A DNA stretch of 64,000 nucleotides from Noviluteimonas caseinilytica (GTDB lineage: Bacteria > Pseudomonadota > Gammaproteobacteria > Xanthomonadales > Xanthomonadaceae), in the NCBI RefSeq assembly GCF_018406605.1, contig NZ_AP024545.1, positions 3,206,652-3,270,651 on the forward strand. Reading direction: 5' to 3'. The notes beneath the pieces were generated by a model. It was not told the origin of the DNA, did not search any database, and saw only the letters and a program-made list of their open reading frames with translations. The position numbers and the translations under genes are program-made. This document shows, one piece after another, positions 16,481-24,835 of this stretch (position 1 is the stretch's first letter; every line of letters starts with the position of its first letter).

Positions 16481-18052
16481 TCAGCTGCTGCAGCTGAGCA
16501 TCGAGCAACCGGCCTTGTCGCGGGCCCAATCGGGGCGGCGTCGCGCGAATTCTTCCCGGCCGGGCTGCTCGTCGTAGGGGCGGCGCATGACGTCGAGGAG
16601 TTCCGCGATGCCGGCTTCGTCGCCCTGCCCGGCCCGATCGATGACCTGCTGCGCGAGGTAATTGCGCATCACGAACTTCGGATTGACGGCGTCCATCGCG
16701 GCGCGACGCTCGGCGGCCGGGCGCGCATCTTCACGCAGGCGCGCGGCATGCAGGGTCAGCCATTCGACGAAACCCGGCGCGGTCTGCGTGCGCTTGTCCG
16801 GGTCGTAGAAGGCTTCGGCGAACAACGCACCTTCGACCTGCGCCGCGATCTCCGCCTCGGGATCGAAGCGCGACAGCGCACGGAACCACAACGTCATGTC
16901 CACTTCGCCGAGCTGCAGCAGCGCGAGCAGCGTTTGCATGGATTCAACGTCCGCATCGCGCGCGTCCCGCAGCCCGAGCTTCCCGGCCACGTTGGCGCGA
17001 TCGGCTTCGACGAAGCGATCCATGAAGCGCTGCAGGCCTGCATTCAACGCCGCCACGTCGCCGAACAGCGGCGACAGCGCATGCGCCAGGCGCGTGAGGT
17101 TCCAGTAGGCGATCTTCGGTTGCCAGCCGAAGCGGTAGCGCTTGCCGCCGGCGTCGGTGGTGTTGGGCGTCCAGTCGGGATCGAAATCATCGATCCAGCC
17201 GTACGGGCCGTAATCGATCGTCAGCCCCAGGATCGACAGGTTGTCGGTGTTCATCACGCCGTGCACGAAGCCCACGCGCATCCAGTGCGCCATCAGCACC
17301 GCCGTGCGCTCGCACACGGTGGCGAACCAGTCGCCGTAGAGCGCTTCGCCCTGCCCCGCGAGTCCGGGGAAGTCGCGGGCGATGCAGAAATCGGCGAGCG
17401 CGCGCAGGCCGTCGATGTCGCCGCGCGAGTACGGGAGTTCGAAATTGCCGAAGCGGATGAACGACGGGCTGACGCGGCACACGATCGCGCCGGGCTCGGC
17501 CTGCGGGTGTCCGTCGTAGAACATGTCGCGCACGACCGCGTCGCCGGTCGACACCAAACTCAGCGCGCGCGTGGTGGGCACGCCGAGGTGGTGCATCGCT
17601 TCGCTGCAGAGGAATTCGCGAATCGACGAACGCAGCACCGCGCGGCCATCGGCGCTGCGCGAATACGGCGTGGGGCCGGCGCCTTTCAGTTGCAGTTCCC
17701 AGCGACGCCCATCGGCGCCCACGGTTTCGCCTAGGGAAATCGCGCGCCCGTCGCCCAGTTGCCCGGCCCACTGGCCGAACTGGTGGCCGCCATAGTTCGC
17801 GGCGAACGGATCCATCCCGGGCAACAACGCATTGCCGCCGAAGACCTGCGCGAATTCCGGCGACGCGATTTCGGCGTCGCCGATGCCGAGCGTCGCCGCC
17901 ATTTCCGCCGAATGCGCGATCAGCCGCGGCGCCGCCACCGGCGTGGGCCGCACGCGCGACCACGCGGCCGCGACCTGGCGGATGCCCGGGCCCAGGTCCG
18001 GGTCGCCGGGCAGTTCGCGGAGGAAACGATTGTCGAAACGCAGCGCGCGCAT
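16481..18052 (-). CDS. selO: SelO/YdiU protein AMPylator
   Basis: A 523-residue member of the SelO pseudokinase family, which transfers AMP from ATP to protein hydroxyls and guards against oxidative stress. It carries the SelO-specific blocks FGGNALLPGMDPFAANYGGH, WAGQLGDGRAISLGE, KGAGPTPYSRSADGRAVLRS, then FVHGVMNTDNLSILGLTIDY and GWIDDFDP. The last two are the kinase-like metal-binding N and D pair. The C-terminus ends in a Cys-rich SCSS, matching the place where animal SelO has selenocysteine; here it is cysteine, so no SECIS or Sec recoding is needed. The ATG at 18052 fits the usual family start. A 50-residue membrane protein gene lies 17 nt upstream. Confidence 0.94.
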   Translation of the reverse strand: MRALRFDNRFLRELPGDPDLGPGIRQVAAAWSRVRPTPVAAPRLIAHSAEMAATLGIGDAEIASPEFAQVFGGNALLPGMDPFAANYGGHQFGQWAGQLGDGRAISLGETVGADGRRWELQLKGAGPTPYSRSADGRAVLRSSIREFLCSEAMHHLGVPTTRALSLVSTGDAVVRDMFYDGHPQAEPGAIVCRVSPSFIRFGNFELPYSRGDIDGLRALADFCIARDFPGLAGQGEALYGDWFATVCERTAVLMAHWMRVGFVHGVMNTDNLSILGLTIDYGPYGWIDDFDPDWTPNTTDAGGKRYRFGWQPKIAYWNLTRLAHALSPLFGDVAALNAGLQRFMDRFVEADRANVAGKLGLRDARDADVESMQTLLALLQLGEVDMTLWFRALSRFDPEAEIAAQVEGALFAEAFYDPDKRTQTAPGFVEWLTLHAARLREDARPAAERRAAMDAVNPKFVMRNYLAQQVIDRAGQGDEAGIAELLDVMRRPYDEQPGREEFARRRPDWARDKAGCSMLSCSS

Positions 18053-18069
18053 GGCGCGAGGGTCCTTGG

Positions 18070-18222
18070 TCAGAACGGCCGCGGCATGCCGAGGAACGGC
18101 GCGAGCAGCCAGTAGATCCCGACCAGCACCAGGCCCCACAGCACGACCTTGAACAGCACGCCGACCACCTTGAAGGCGAGCCAGATGCAGACGATCACCA
18201 GCAGGATGCCGACCCAACTCAT
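18070..18222 (-). CDS. 50-residue single-pass or double-pass membrane protein
   Basis: Small hydrophobic protein reading MSWVGILLVIVCIWLAFKVV and ending FLGMPRPF. Two hydrophobic helices fill residues 3-20 and 26-42, separated by the short segment GVLFKV. It has Trp- and Gly-rich membrane boundaries and one lysine per loop, so it is likely an inner-membrane microprotein. It lies 17 nt upstream of selO on the same strand and ends with TGA, so co-expression is likely. Function unknown. Similar small proteins are usually missed by annotation because of length. Confidence 0.7.
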   Translation of the reverse strand: MSWVGILLVIVCIWLAFKVVGVLFKVVLWGLVLVGIYWLLAPFLGMPRPF

Positions 18223-18333
18223 GCGCGCGTACCTCGAATCGATGATGGCCCGAGCTTACGGCATCCCGTGTTGCGATCTCATCGCGTGAGACCTGCATGG
18301 CCCCCAATGGCGGCCGTCGCAAGGAGACCGCCG

Positions 18334-20739
18334 ATGTCCGCGCTCACGCTGTTCGATCCCCCCGCCCCGCCCGCACCGCGCATCCGCGACGGCGGCCTGC
18401 TCGCCACGCGCCTGGCCGGCAAGCACGCGGCACTGATCACCGGGCACTTCGTGATGCCGGCGCGCGAAGGACGTTACGCGGACTTCCCGGACGCGCTGCC
18501 GGAAAAACTCGCGACCGCCCTGCGCGCCCGCGGCCTGTCGCAGCTCTACGCGCACCAGCGCGCCGCATGGGACGCCACGCAACGCGGCGAGCACATCGTC
18601 GTCGCCACGCCCACCGCGTCGGGCAAGAGCCTGTGCTACACGCTGCCGGTCGTGGCGGCGGCGATGACGCAGCAGGCCAAGGCGCTGTACCTGTTCCCGA
18701 CCAAGGCGCTCGCGCAGGACCAGGTGGCGGAGCTGATCGAACTCAATCGCGCCGGCGACCTCGGCCTGCGCACGGCCACCTTCGACGGCGACACGCCCGG
18801 CGACCAGCGCCAGGCCATCCGCCTCAACGGCGACATCGTGGTCAGCAACCCGGACATGCTCCACCAGGGGATCCTGCCGCACCACACCAAGTGGGCGCAG
18901 TTCTTCGAAGGCCTGCAGTACGTGGTGATCGACGAGATCCACAGCTATCGCGGCGTGTTCGGCTCGCACCTGGCCAACGTGCTGCGGCGGTTGAAGCGCG
19001 TGTGCGCGTTCTATGGCGCCTCGCCCACCTTCATCCTGTGCTCGGCGACCATCGGCAACCCGCAGGACCACGCCGAAGCGCTGCTCGAAGCCGACGTCAC
19101 CGCGATCACCGATTCCGGCGCGCCCTCCGGCGAGAAGCACGTGCTGCTGTGGAATCCGCCCGTGGTCAATCCGGACCTCGGCCTGCGCGCCTCCGCGCGC
19201 TCGCAGAGCAACAAGATCGCGCGCACGGCGATCCGGTCGGGATTGAAGACGCTGGTGTTCGCGCAGTCGCGCACGATGGTCGAGGTGCTCACCAAGTACC
19301 TGAAGGATGTCTTCGACCACGATCCCCGCAAGCCCGCGCGCATCCGCGCGTATCGCGGCGGCTACCTGCCCACCGAGCGGCGCGAAGCGGAACGCGCGAT
19401 GCGCGAAGGCCGCATCGACGGCATCGTGTCGACGTCCGCGCTGGAACTGGGCGTCGACATCGGCAGCCTGGACGTCGTGGTGCTCAACGGCTATCCGGGC
19501 TCGGTCGCCGCGACGTGGCAGCGCTTCGGCCGCGCCGGGCGCCGGCAGCAGGCGTCGGTCGGCGTGCTGGTCGCCAGCTCCGATCCGCTCGACCAGTACG
19601 TCGTGCGCCATCCGGAATTCTTCTCGGCGGCGTCGCCCGAACAGGCGCGCATCGCGCCGGACCAGCCGGTGATCCTGCTCGACCACATCCGCTGCGCCGC
19701 GTTCGAACTGCCGTTCCTCGAGAACGAACGCTTCGGCCCCGTCGATCCGCAGGTGTACCTGGAGCTTCTCGCGCAGGACGGCGTGGTGCACGCCGAAGGC
19801 GGCCGCTGGGAATGGATCGCCGACAGTTATCCGGCCAACGCGGTGAGCCTCCGCTCGGTGGCCGACGGCAACTTCGTGGTGGTGGATCGCACCGACGGGC
19901 GCCAGGTGATCATCGCGGAAGTCGACTACGCGTCCGCGCCCCTGATGCTCTACGAAGGCGCGATCCACATGGTGCAGTCCACGCCTTACCAGGTGGAACG
20001 CCTGGACTGGGAAGGCCGCAAGGCCTACGTCACGCGCACGCACGTCGACTACTACACCGACGCCATCGACTACACCAAGCTCAAGGTGCTCGAACGCTTC
20101 GATGGCGGCATCGCGGGCGCGGGCACGTGCCACCACGGCGAAGTGCACGTCGTGCGGCGCGTGGCGGGCTACAAGAAGATCCGCTACTACACGCACGAGA
20201 ACATCGGCTACGGCCCGGTCACGCTGCCCGACCACGAGATGCACACGAGTGCGCTGTGGTGGCAGCTGGCGCAGGAGACGCTGGATGCGCGGTTCGCGTC
20301 GCGGCAGGACGCGCTGGATGGGTTCCTCGGTGCGGCGCATGCGTTGCACGTGGTCGCCAAGGTGGCCGTGATGGCGGACGCGGCCGACCTGCAGAAGGCG
20401 GTGGGCAGCGGCGATGGCGCGTGGTTCGCCACCACCGACGGCCGCGGGCGCGGGCAACTGCGCAGCGCCGACGGCGGCGAATCCGATCCCGAGGTGCACG
20501 ATCGCTTCGTGCCCACGGTGTTCCTCTACGACAACTATCCCGGCGGCGTGGGCCAGAGCGAACCCTTGTGGCGCCGCCAGCGCGACCTCGTGCAGCACGC
20601 GCGCACGCTCGTCGAAGGTTGCGACTGCAAGGCGGGTTGCCCCGCGTGCGTGGGCCCGGTGCTCGAACTGCAGGAATCCCTCGTCGATTCGCCGCGCGCG
20701 CTCGCGTTGCGCGTGCTGCAGGCCCTGGAGGCCGCGTGA
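18334..20739 (+). CDS. mrfA: DEAD/H-box DNA repair helicase with DUF1998, MrfA-like
   Basis: An 801-residue SF2 helicase. Motifs in order: AHQRAAWDATQRGEHIVVAT with Walker A TPTASGKSLCYTLPV, then FPTKALAQDQ (Ia), VISNPDM-like VVSNPDMLHQG, DEIH-box VIDEIHSYRG (II), LCSATIGNPQ (III), FAQSRTMVEVLTKYL (IV), TSALELGVDIGSLD (V) and WQRFGRAGRR (VI). The C-terminal about 300 residues form the DUF1998/MZB domain, ending in a cysteine cluster CDCKAGCPAC that binds zinc. This layout is that of Bacillus MrfA, a mitomycin-adduct repair helicase, not of RecG or UvrD. It has an AAGGAG site at 18321-18326. The exonuclease gene follows with a GTGA overlap. Confidence 0.9.
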   Translation: MSALTLFDPPAPPAPRIRDGGLLATRLAGKHAALITGHFVMPAREGRYADFPDALPEKLATALRARGLSQLYAHQRAAWDATQRGEHIVVATPTASGKSLCYTLPVVAAAMTQQAKALYLFPTKALAQDQVAELIELNRAGDLGLRTATFDGDTPGDQRQAIRLNGDIVVSNPDMLHQGILPHHTKWAQFFEGLQYVVIDEIHSYRGVFGSHLANVLRRLKRVCAFYGASPTFILCSATIGNPQDHAEALLEADVTAITDSGAPSGEKHVLLWNPPVVNPDLGLRASARSQSNKIARTAIRSGLKTLVFAQSRTMVEVLTKYLKDVFDHDPRKPARIRAYRGGYLPTERREAERAMREGRIDGIVSTSALELGVDIGSLDVVVLNGYPGSVAATWQRFGRAGRRQQASVGVLVASSDPLDQYVVRHPEFFSAASPEQARIAPDQPVILLDHIRCAAFELPFLENERFGPVDPQVYLELLAQDGVVHAEGGRWEWIADSYPANAVSLRSVADGNFVVVDRTDGRQVIIAEVDYASAPLMLYEGAIHMVQSTPYQVERLDWEGRKAYVTRTHVDYYTDAIDYTKLKVLERFDGGIAGAGTCHHGEVHVVRRVAGYKKIRYYTHENIGYGPVTLPDHEMHTSALWWQLAQETLDARFASRQDALDGFLGAAHALHVVAKVAVMADAADLQKAVGSGDGAWFATTDGRGRGQLRSADGGESDPEVHDRFVPTVFLYDNYPGGVGQSEPLWRRQRDLVQHARTLVEGCDCKAGCPACVGPVLELQESLVDSPRALALRVLQALEAA

Positions 20740-21614
20740 GCATCACCCTCGAGAAACTCCAGCGACTCAAGCGCCAGGCCGGTGGCGAGATCGCACCACG
20801 CGAACCGGCACCACTTCCCGCCCCGCCCGCGCGGCCCACGTTCGCGCCGCGGCCCGCGCAGGCGTCGATCGAACAACTGCGGCAACTGCTGCGCATCCGC
20901 GCGCCGTCGCCGCCGCTGTGTCCACCCTCGACCGATCGCGCGTTGCCCGGCATCGAAATCGCACCGGGCCTGCACCTGCGCGAAGTGCAGGTGGCCGACG
21001 ACGCGGTGCCTGCCACGTTCTGCGGCGTCTTCGATCGCAAGGACGCGCTCGATGCCTCGCGCATGCTGTTCTTCGACACCGAAACCACGGGCCTGGCCGG
21101 TGGCACCGGCACGCGCGCCTTCATGATCGGCGCGGCGGACTGGCACGGCGGCGCGCTGCGCATCCGCCAGCTCACGATGCGCACGATGGCCGCCGAGCAG
21201 GCCATGCTCGATGCCTTCCGCACGTGGGTAGCACCCGACACGCTGCTGGTCAGCTACAACGGCAAGTGCTACGACGCGCCGCTGCTCGCCACGCGCTATC
21301 GCCTGGCGCGGCAGACCAATCCGCTCGCGGGACTGGCGCACGTCGACCTGCTGTATCCGACGCGCCGTGCGTATCGCGGCGTGTACGAAAACTGCCGCCT
21401 GGCCACCATCGAACGCCAGGTGCTGCGCATCGTGCGCGAGGACGACCTGCCCGGTTCCGAAGCGCCCGCGGCGTGGTTGGCGTTCCTGCGCGGCGGCAGC
21501 GCGCAGAACCTGCGGCGCGTGCTCGCGCACAACCACCAGGACGTGGTGTCGCTGTCGCGCCTGCTGCGGCATCTCAGTGCGATGCATGTGCGTACTGCAG
21601 AGTTGGCCGGCTGA
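20736..21614 (+). CDS. mrfB: Ribonuclease H-like 3'-5' exonuclease, MrfB/YprB-like
   Basis: A 292-residue protein. The exonuclease core has the DEDD-type motif MLFFDTETTGLAGGTGTRAF (about residues 110-130), LLVSYNGKCYDAPLLATRY (motif II region) and the final NHQDVVSLSRL motif III, matching YprB/MrfB, the partner of MrfA. The first 100 residues are proline/alanine-rich and probably disordered. The start is GTG at 20736, whose TG overlaps the mrfA stop TGA (20737-20739). CTGGAG lies upstream as ribosome site. With the helicase it forms a two-gene nucleotide-repair unit that may act outside the UvrABC pathway. Confidence 0.88.
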   Translation: MSITLEKLQRLKRQAGGEIAPREPAPLPAPPARPTFAPRPAQASIEQLRQLLRIRAPSPPLCPPSTDRALPGIEIAPGLHLREVQVADDAVPATFCGVFDRKDALDASRMLFFDTETTGLAGGTGTRAFMIGAADWHGGALRIRQLTMRTMAAEQAMLDAFRTWVAPDTLLVSYNGKCYDAPLLATRYRLARQTNPLAGLAHVDLLYPTRRAYRGVYENCRLATIERQVLRIVREDDLPGSEAPAAWLAFLRGGSAQNLRRVLAHNHQDVVSLSRLLRHLSAMHVRTAELAG

Positions 21615-21775
21615 AACATTCATGCGGTGTCACGCATTCACGAATGTCGCGTGTCCTGCACGCGGACGCGTCGGCGTTGGCTGAGTGGCGACTTCAATCC
21701 CATGCGGTAGTCCGCGATCAGGGCGCGGATGAAGCGGAAGTCGTCCCTCCGACCTTCCCACAGGGGATACAACGC
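21615..21775 (+). other. Intergenic region upstream of the secreted SdrD-B-like gene
   Basis: The 161 nt contain short imperfect inverted repeats (ACATTC/GAATGT near 21618-21650) and a purine-rich ribosome site (GGGGAT at 21763-21768). I see no reading frame. The promoter of the next gene must lie here, but no -35/-10 pair stands out. Confidence 0.35.
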
Positions 21776-23155
21776 ATGTACTCGACTCCCACCCCCGCCA
21801 CGCGCCTGCGCGCGGCTACCCTCGCCGTCGCGCTCGTCGCGGCCCTGTCCGGCGGCGTCGTTTCCGCCGCCGCCATCCACGGTGCGATCTTCACTTCCGA
21901 TGTAGCAGGCAACGTCAACGTCAACCAGTACGAAAGCAAGGCCGACGTCTATCTCAATGGTGGACCGAAGAGCAATTGTGCCGCCGCCGGGGTGGACGAC
22001 GGCACGTACGTCTACCAGATCACCAATCCTTCCGGCACCGTGCTCCTGAGCAGCGACGACATCAGCCACCGCGAGTTCACCGTGGTGGCGGGCGTCATCA
22101 CGTCGGCCACCGACCACGTCACCGTCGCCGGCGATTGCGGCGGCGTGCGCGTGCAGATGGCGCCCTTCGACGACACGCCCAACAACGGCGGCGTCTACAA
22201 GGCCTGGATCACCCGCAAGTCCGATTACATCGCCAACGGCAACACGTTCCGCCCGAGCGACACGAAGACGGACAACTTCCACGTCAAGCAGCCCGCCGTC
22301 GAACCGGAACTGGCCGACCTCACCGTCTACAAGTTCTACGACTTCAACGGCAACGGCGTGTGGGATTCGGACGAGCAGCCGCTGTTCGGCTGGGCGATGC
22401 GCGCGCAGAGCGGCAACGGCTTCGATGCCACGCAGCTCACCGAATCGCCGGATGGCCTGACCAACTTCCTGGGCCTGGACACCGCCGACAACCCGTACAT
22501 GGTGACCGAAGGCACCGCGGGCGGCACGTGGTCGCAGACGACGTCGATGGTCAATGGCGTGCCGACGGCAAGCTCGCCGGAAAACCCGGTCACGGGCCTC
22601 ACCCTCGTGGTGGGCGACACGACCGAAGTCATCTTCGGCAACTACTGCACGTGCAAGAGCGGCGGCAAGGCGAAGAGCTGGTGGGTCACCACGAGCGGCC
22701 AGACCAAGGTCAACGACGGTGGTTCGATGAACCCCGAGTTCAACGTGCTCAACGCGCTGAACCTCAAGACGGCCGCGGGGGCGGACTTCACGCTCAACAC
22801 CGCGCTGCCGCAGGCCGACAACTGGACCAACCTGACGACGTGGTTGAACAGCACGAGCACGACCAACATGGCGTACTCGCTGTCGCGCAACCTGGCGATC
22901 CTGCGGCTCAACATCGAAGCGGGCTACATGGTCAACACCAACTTCTATGCCCCCGCCGGCGCCACGATCGCGCAGTTGCAGACCGATGCGAACGACGCAC
23001 TGGGCATCGATGGCCTCACCCCGGTCGGCGATCCGAACCGGGCCGTGCAGACGCAACTGAACACCTGGCTGGTGAACCTCAACAACGCCGCCACGGTGAT
23101 CCGTTCCAAGCCGTGCCCGTATTCCTTCGCACCGGCGCTTCCGCCGCCGAACTGA
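21776..23155 (+). CDS. Secreted protein with an SdrD/Cna B-type domain
   Basis: A 459-residue exported protein. Signal peptide: RLRAATLAVALVAALSGGVV, cleaved near VSAAA. The first mature 150 residues form a module with a cysteine pair (NCAAAG, DCGGV) and aromatic strands (YVYQITNPSGTVLLSSDDIS). Residues about 182-280 match an SdrD B/Cna-B-like beta-sandwich: LTVYKFYDFNGNGVWDSDEQ, whose DFNGNGVWD resembles a calcium-binding loop, then LFGWAMRAQ. The last 180 residues are Asn/Thr-rich (LNALNLKTAAGADFTLNTAL). No LPxTG or PEP-CTERM anchor is seen, so it is released or held by another route. Such B-domains stabilise adhesins in Gram-positives; a Gram-negative role is unproven. A strong terminator follows. 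Confidence 0.75.
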   Translation: MYSTPTPATRLRAATLAVALVAALSGGVVSAAAIHGAIFTSDVAGNVNVNQYESKADVYLNGGPKSNCAAAGVDDGTYVYQITNPSGTVLLSSDDISHREFTVVAGVITSATDHVTVAGDCGGVRVQMAPFDDTPNNGGVYKAWITRKSDYIANGNTFRPSDTKTDNFHVKQPAVEPELADLTVYKFYDFNGNGVWDSDEQPLFGWAMRAQSGNGFDATQLTESPDGLTNFLGLDTADNPYMVTEGTAGGTWSQTTSMVNGVPTASSPENPVTGLTLVVGDTTEVIFGNYCTCKSGGKAKSWWVTTSGQTKVNDGGSMNPEFNVLNALNLKTAAGADFTLNTALPQADNWTNLTTWLNSTSTTNMAYSLSRNLAILRLNIEAGYMVNTNFYAPAGATIAQLQTDANDALGIDGLTPVGDPNRAVQTQLNTWLVNLNNAATVIRSKPCPYSFAPALPPPN

Positions 23156-23184
23156 CGTTCGGTCGTCGCAAACCAAAGGAAAGG

Positions 23185-23212
23185 GAGGGCCGCGCGAGCG
23201 GCCCTCTTTTTT
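23185..23212 (+). terminator. Rho-independent terminator of the SdrD-B-like gene
   Basis: Nine-bp perfect stem GAGGGCCGC (23185-23193) and GCGGCCCTC (23198-23206) with a GCGA tetraloop and six T residues (23207-23212). It lies 30 nt beyond the stop codon and is one of the clearest terminators in the window. Confidence 0.95.
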
Positions 23213-23545
23213 GCACCCTACCGAGCAACCATCCGATTTCTTTCCACGGCGAGCCGTGGAAAGAAGGGAGCCGCTGGCGCCTCAGGGGAGAGGTAGAAAC
23301 ACCGCGCCAGCCGACGGACCCGGGCTGTTGCCCTCAAGGCTGCGTCCTCGACTCCCTGCCTGCGCCCGGGGATCCACGGAGGAGGGGCAGGCGCGGGCAG
23401 GAAACCATGCATGCGCGGCGCGCACCATTGCGCCCGGGGGCAAACCCGCCCTGCCCTTGCGTGCGAACGCCCGGTGCATGCCGCTTGCACCTTGCATGCG
23501 GCAGCGCGTTTTGCCAGCCTGCGCGCAGCGTTTCCGGGGGATGGA
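23213..23545. other. Gene-poor spacer with a perfect 13-bp hairpin
   Basis: This 333-nt stretch has no convincing gene. At 23238-23265 it contains a perfect 13-bp inverted repeat (TTCTTTCCACGGC / GCCGTGGAAAGAA) separated by only GA. The remainder is C/G-rich with CCCGGGG-type repeats. The promoter of the downstream membrane protein must lie near 23480-23540, ahead of the GGGGGATGGA ribosome site. Confidence 0.5.
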
Positions 23546-24835
23546 ATGAGCACGCAGGAAAGCGACCAGTTGCCGCGCCACACCACGCCGACCTGGGAAG
23601 TCGAGTTGCTGATTTCCGGCGTCGCCGTGTTCGCGATGCTGCAACTGCCGGATCTGCTCGACCGCATGATCCTGGAGTCCGCGCCCCGCTTCATCGATCG
23701 CTGGGCCAAGCTGCTGTGGCTGGTCTACATCTATGCCAAGAGCGCGGCGCTGATCCTCGCAGCGACGTTCGTCATCCACCTGCTGCTGCGGGCGCGCTGG
23801 ATCGCGCTGGTCGGCATGCTGTCGATCTATCCCAGGGGCGTGGACTGGAACAACTTCCAGCTCGGGCCCAACGCGCGCGAAATCGAAGCGCAGCGCCTGG
23901 GGCGCATGGAGGATGCGATCGACCGCGCCGACAACCGCGCCACGATGGTGTTCGCGCTCGGCGTGGTGCTCGCCTCCATCCTGTGCATGATCACGCTGGT
24001 GGTGGCGGTGATGTTGGGGGCGGCGTGGATCCTGGAGACGCGCCTGCACTACTCGGTCAACACCAACTGGATCGCCTGGAGCGCCGCCGTGGTGATGGTG
24101 CCGTACGGCGTGGCGATGCTGTTCGATCGCCGGTTCGGCGACCAGCTCGCACCGAACGGGCTCACGGCACGCGGGCTGCGCGCGGTGCTGCGCGGCTACA
24201 CGCGCTTCGGCATCGGCATGGCCAACAACCCCGCGCTCGCGTTGCTGTCGAGCCATCGCGGGCGGCGGCGCACGATCCTGATGATCGTCGGCGTCTTCAT
24301 GCTGGCCGTATTCGCGGCGAGCACCAGCTATTACCTCGCGCGCGAGCCCGATGCGCTGGGCAGCTACGAAGGCTATCCAGATGCCGATGCCCTGCACACG
24401 CGGCAGCTGGATGCAGCGCATTACGACGACCGCCGCGATCCGATGCGCAGCCGCGTCGCACCGTACATCCAGTCGGCGGTGGTCACCGGGCCGTACGTCG
24501 AGCTGGTGATTCCGTGGGAACCCGATCGCGATGGCCCCGCGATGCGCCGCGCGTGCGGCGCCAACGCCGATCCGCTCGCGTGCTACGCCAGCCACGTGCG
24601 CGGCGTGTTCGTCGATGGCACGCGCCAGCCGGTGGCCTTCGAACTCGGCGAAGACGCGCGCACCGACCGTCCTGCGGTCGTGGCGATGATCGACGTCCGC
24701 GGGCTCGCGCCGGGTCGGCACGAACTGCGCATCACCCGCGCGCAGCGCATCCGCGACGAAGACTCGCAGCGCGTGGATCCCCTCAAGCCGATGAAGCGGG
24801 ACGCCGCGTACGAAGTCCTGCCGTTCTGGCGGTGA
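23546..24835 (+). CDS. Multi-pass membrane protein of unknown function upstream of dinB
   Basis: A 429-residue protein with hydrophobic segments at about 17-38 (LLISGVAVFAMLQLPDL), 52-78, 130-160, 166-190 and 250-272. The last 140 residues are soluble and lie outside the membrane (start DALGSYEGYPDADALHTRQL), with two cysteines (RRACGANADPLACY) that may form a disulphide, and are rich in beta strands. GGGGGATGGA precedes the ATG at 23546. The stop overlaps the dinB GTG (GTGA at 24832-24835), so dinB depends on it for translation. The protein is not recognised; the coupling to a translesion polymerase is unusual. Confidence 0.75.
   Translation: MSTQESDQLPRHTTPTWEVELLISGVAVFAMLQLPDLLDRMILESAPRFIDRWAKLLWLVYIYAKSAALILAATFVIHLLLRARWIALVGMLSIYPRGVDWNNFQLGPNAREIEAQRLGRMEDAIDRADNRATMVFALGVVLASILCMITLVVAVMLGAAWILETRLHYSVNTNWIAWSAAVVMVPYGVAMLFDRRFGDQLAPNGLTARGLRAVLRGYTRFGIGMANNPALALLSSHRGRRRTILMIVGVFMLAVFAASTSYYLAREPDALGSYEGYPDADALHTRQLDAAHYDDRRDPMRSRVAPYIQSAVVTGPYVELVIPWEPDRDGPAMRRACGANADPLACYASHVRGVFVDGTRQPVAFELGEDARTDRPAVVAMIDVRGLAPGRHELRITRAQRIRDEDSQRVDPLKPMKRDAAYEVLPFWR

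Noticed and set aside
14591..17734. Plus-strand frame of 1047 codons
   Set aside because: Antisense to uup and selO; no recognisable motif in the translation.
16481..18052. Selenocysteine at the SelO C-terminus
   Set aside because: The position reads TGC (cysteine) in SCSS and the stop TGA comes after it; no need for recoding.
23211..23549. Frame of 112 codons in the spacer before the membrane protein
   Set aside because: It runs through a terminator and a palindrome, has no ribosome site and Cys/Arg/Pro-rich content without family likeness.
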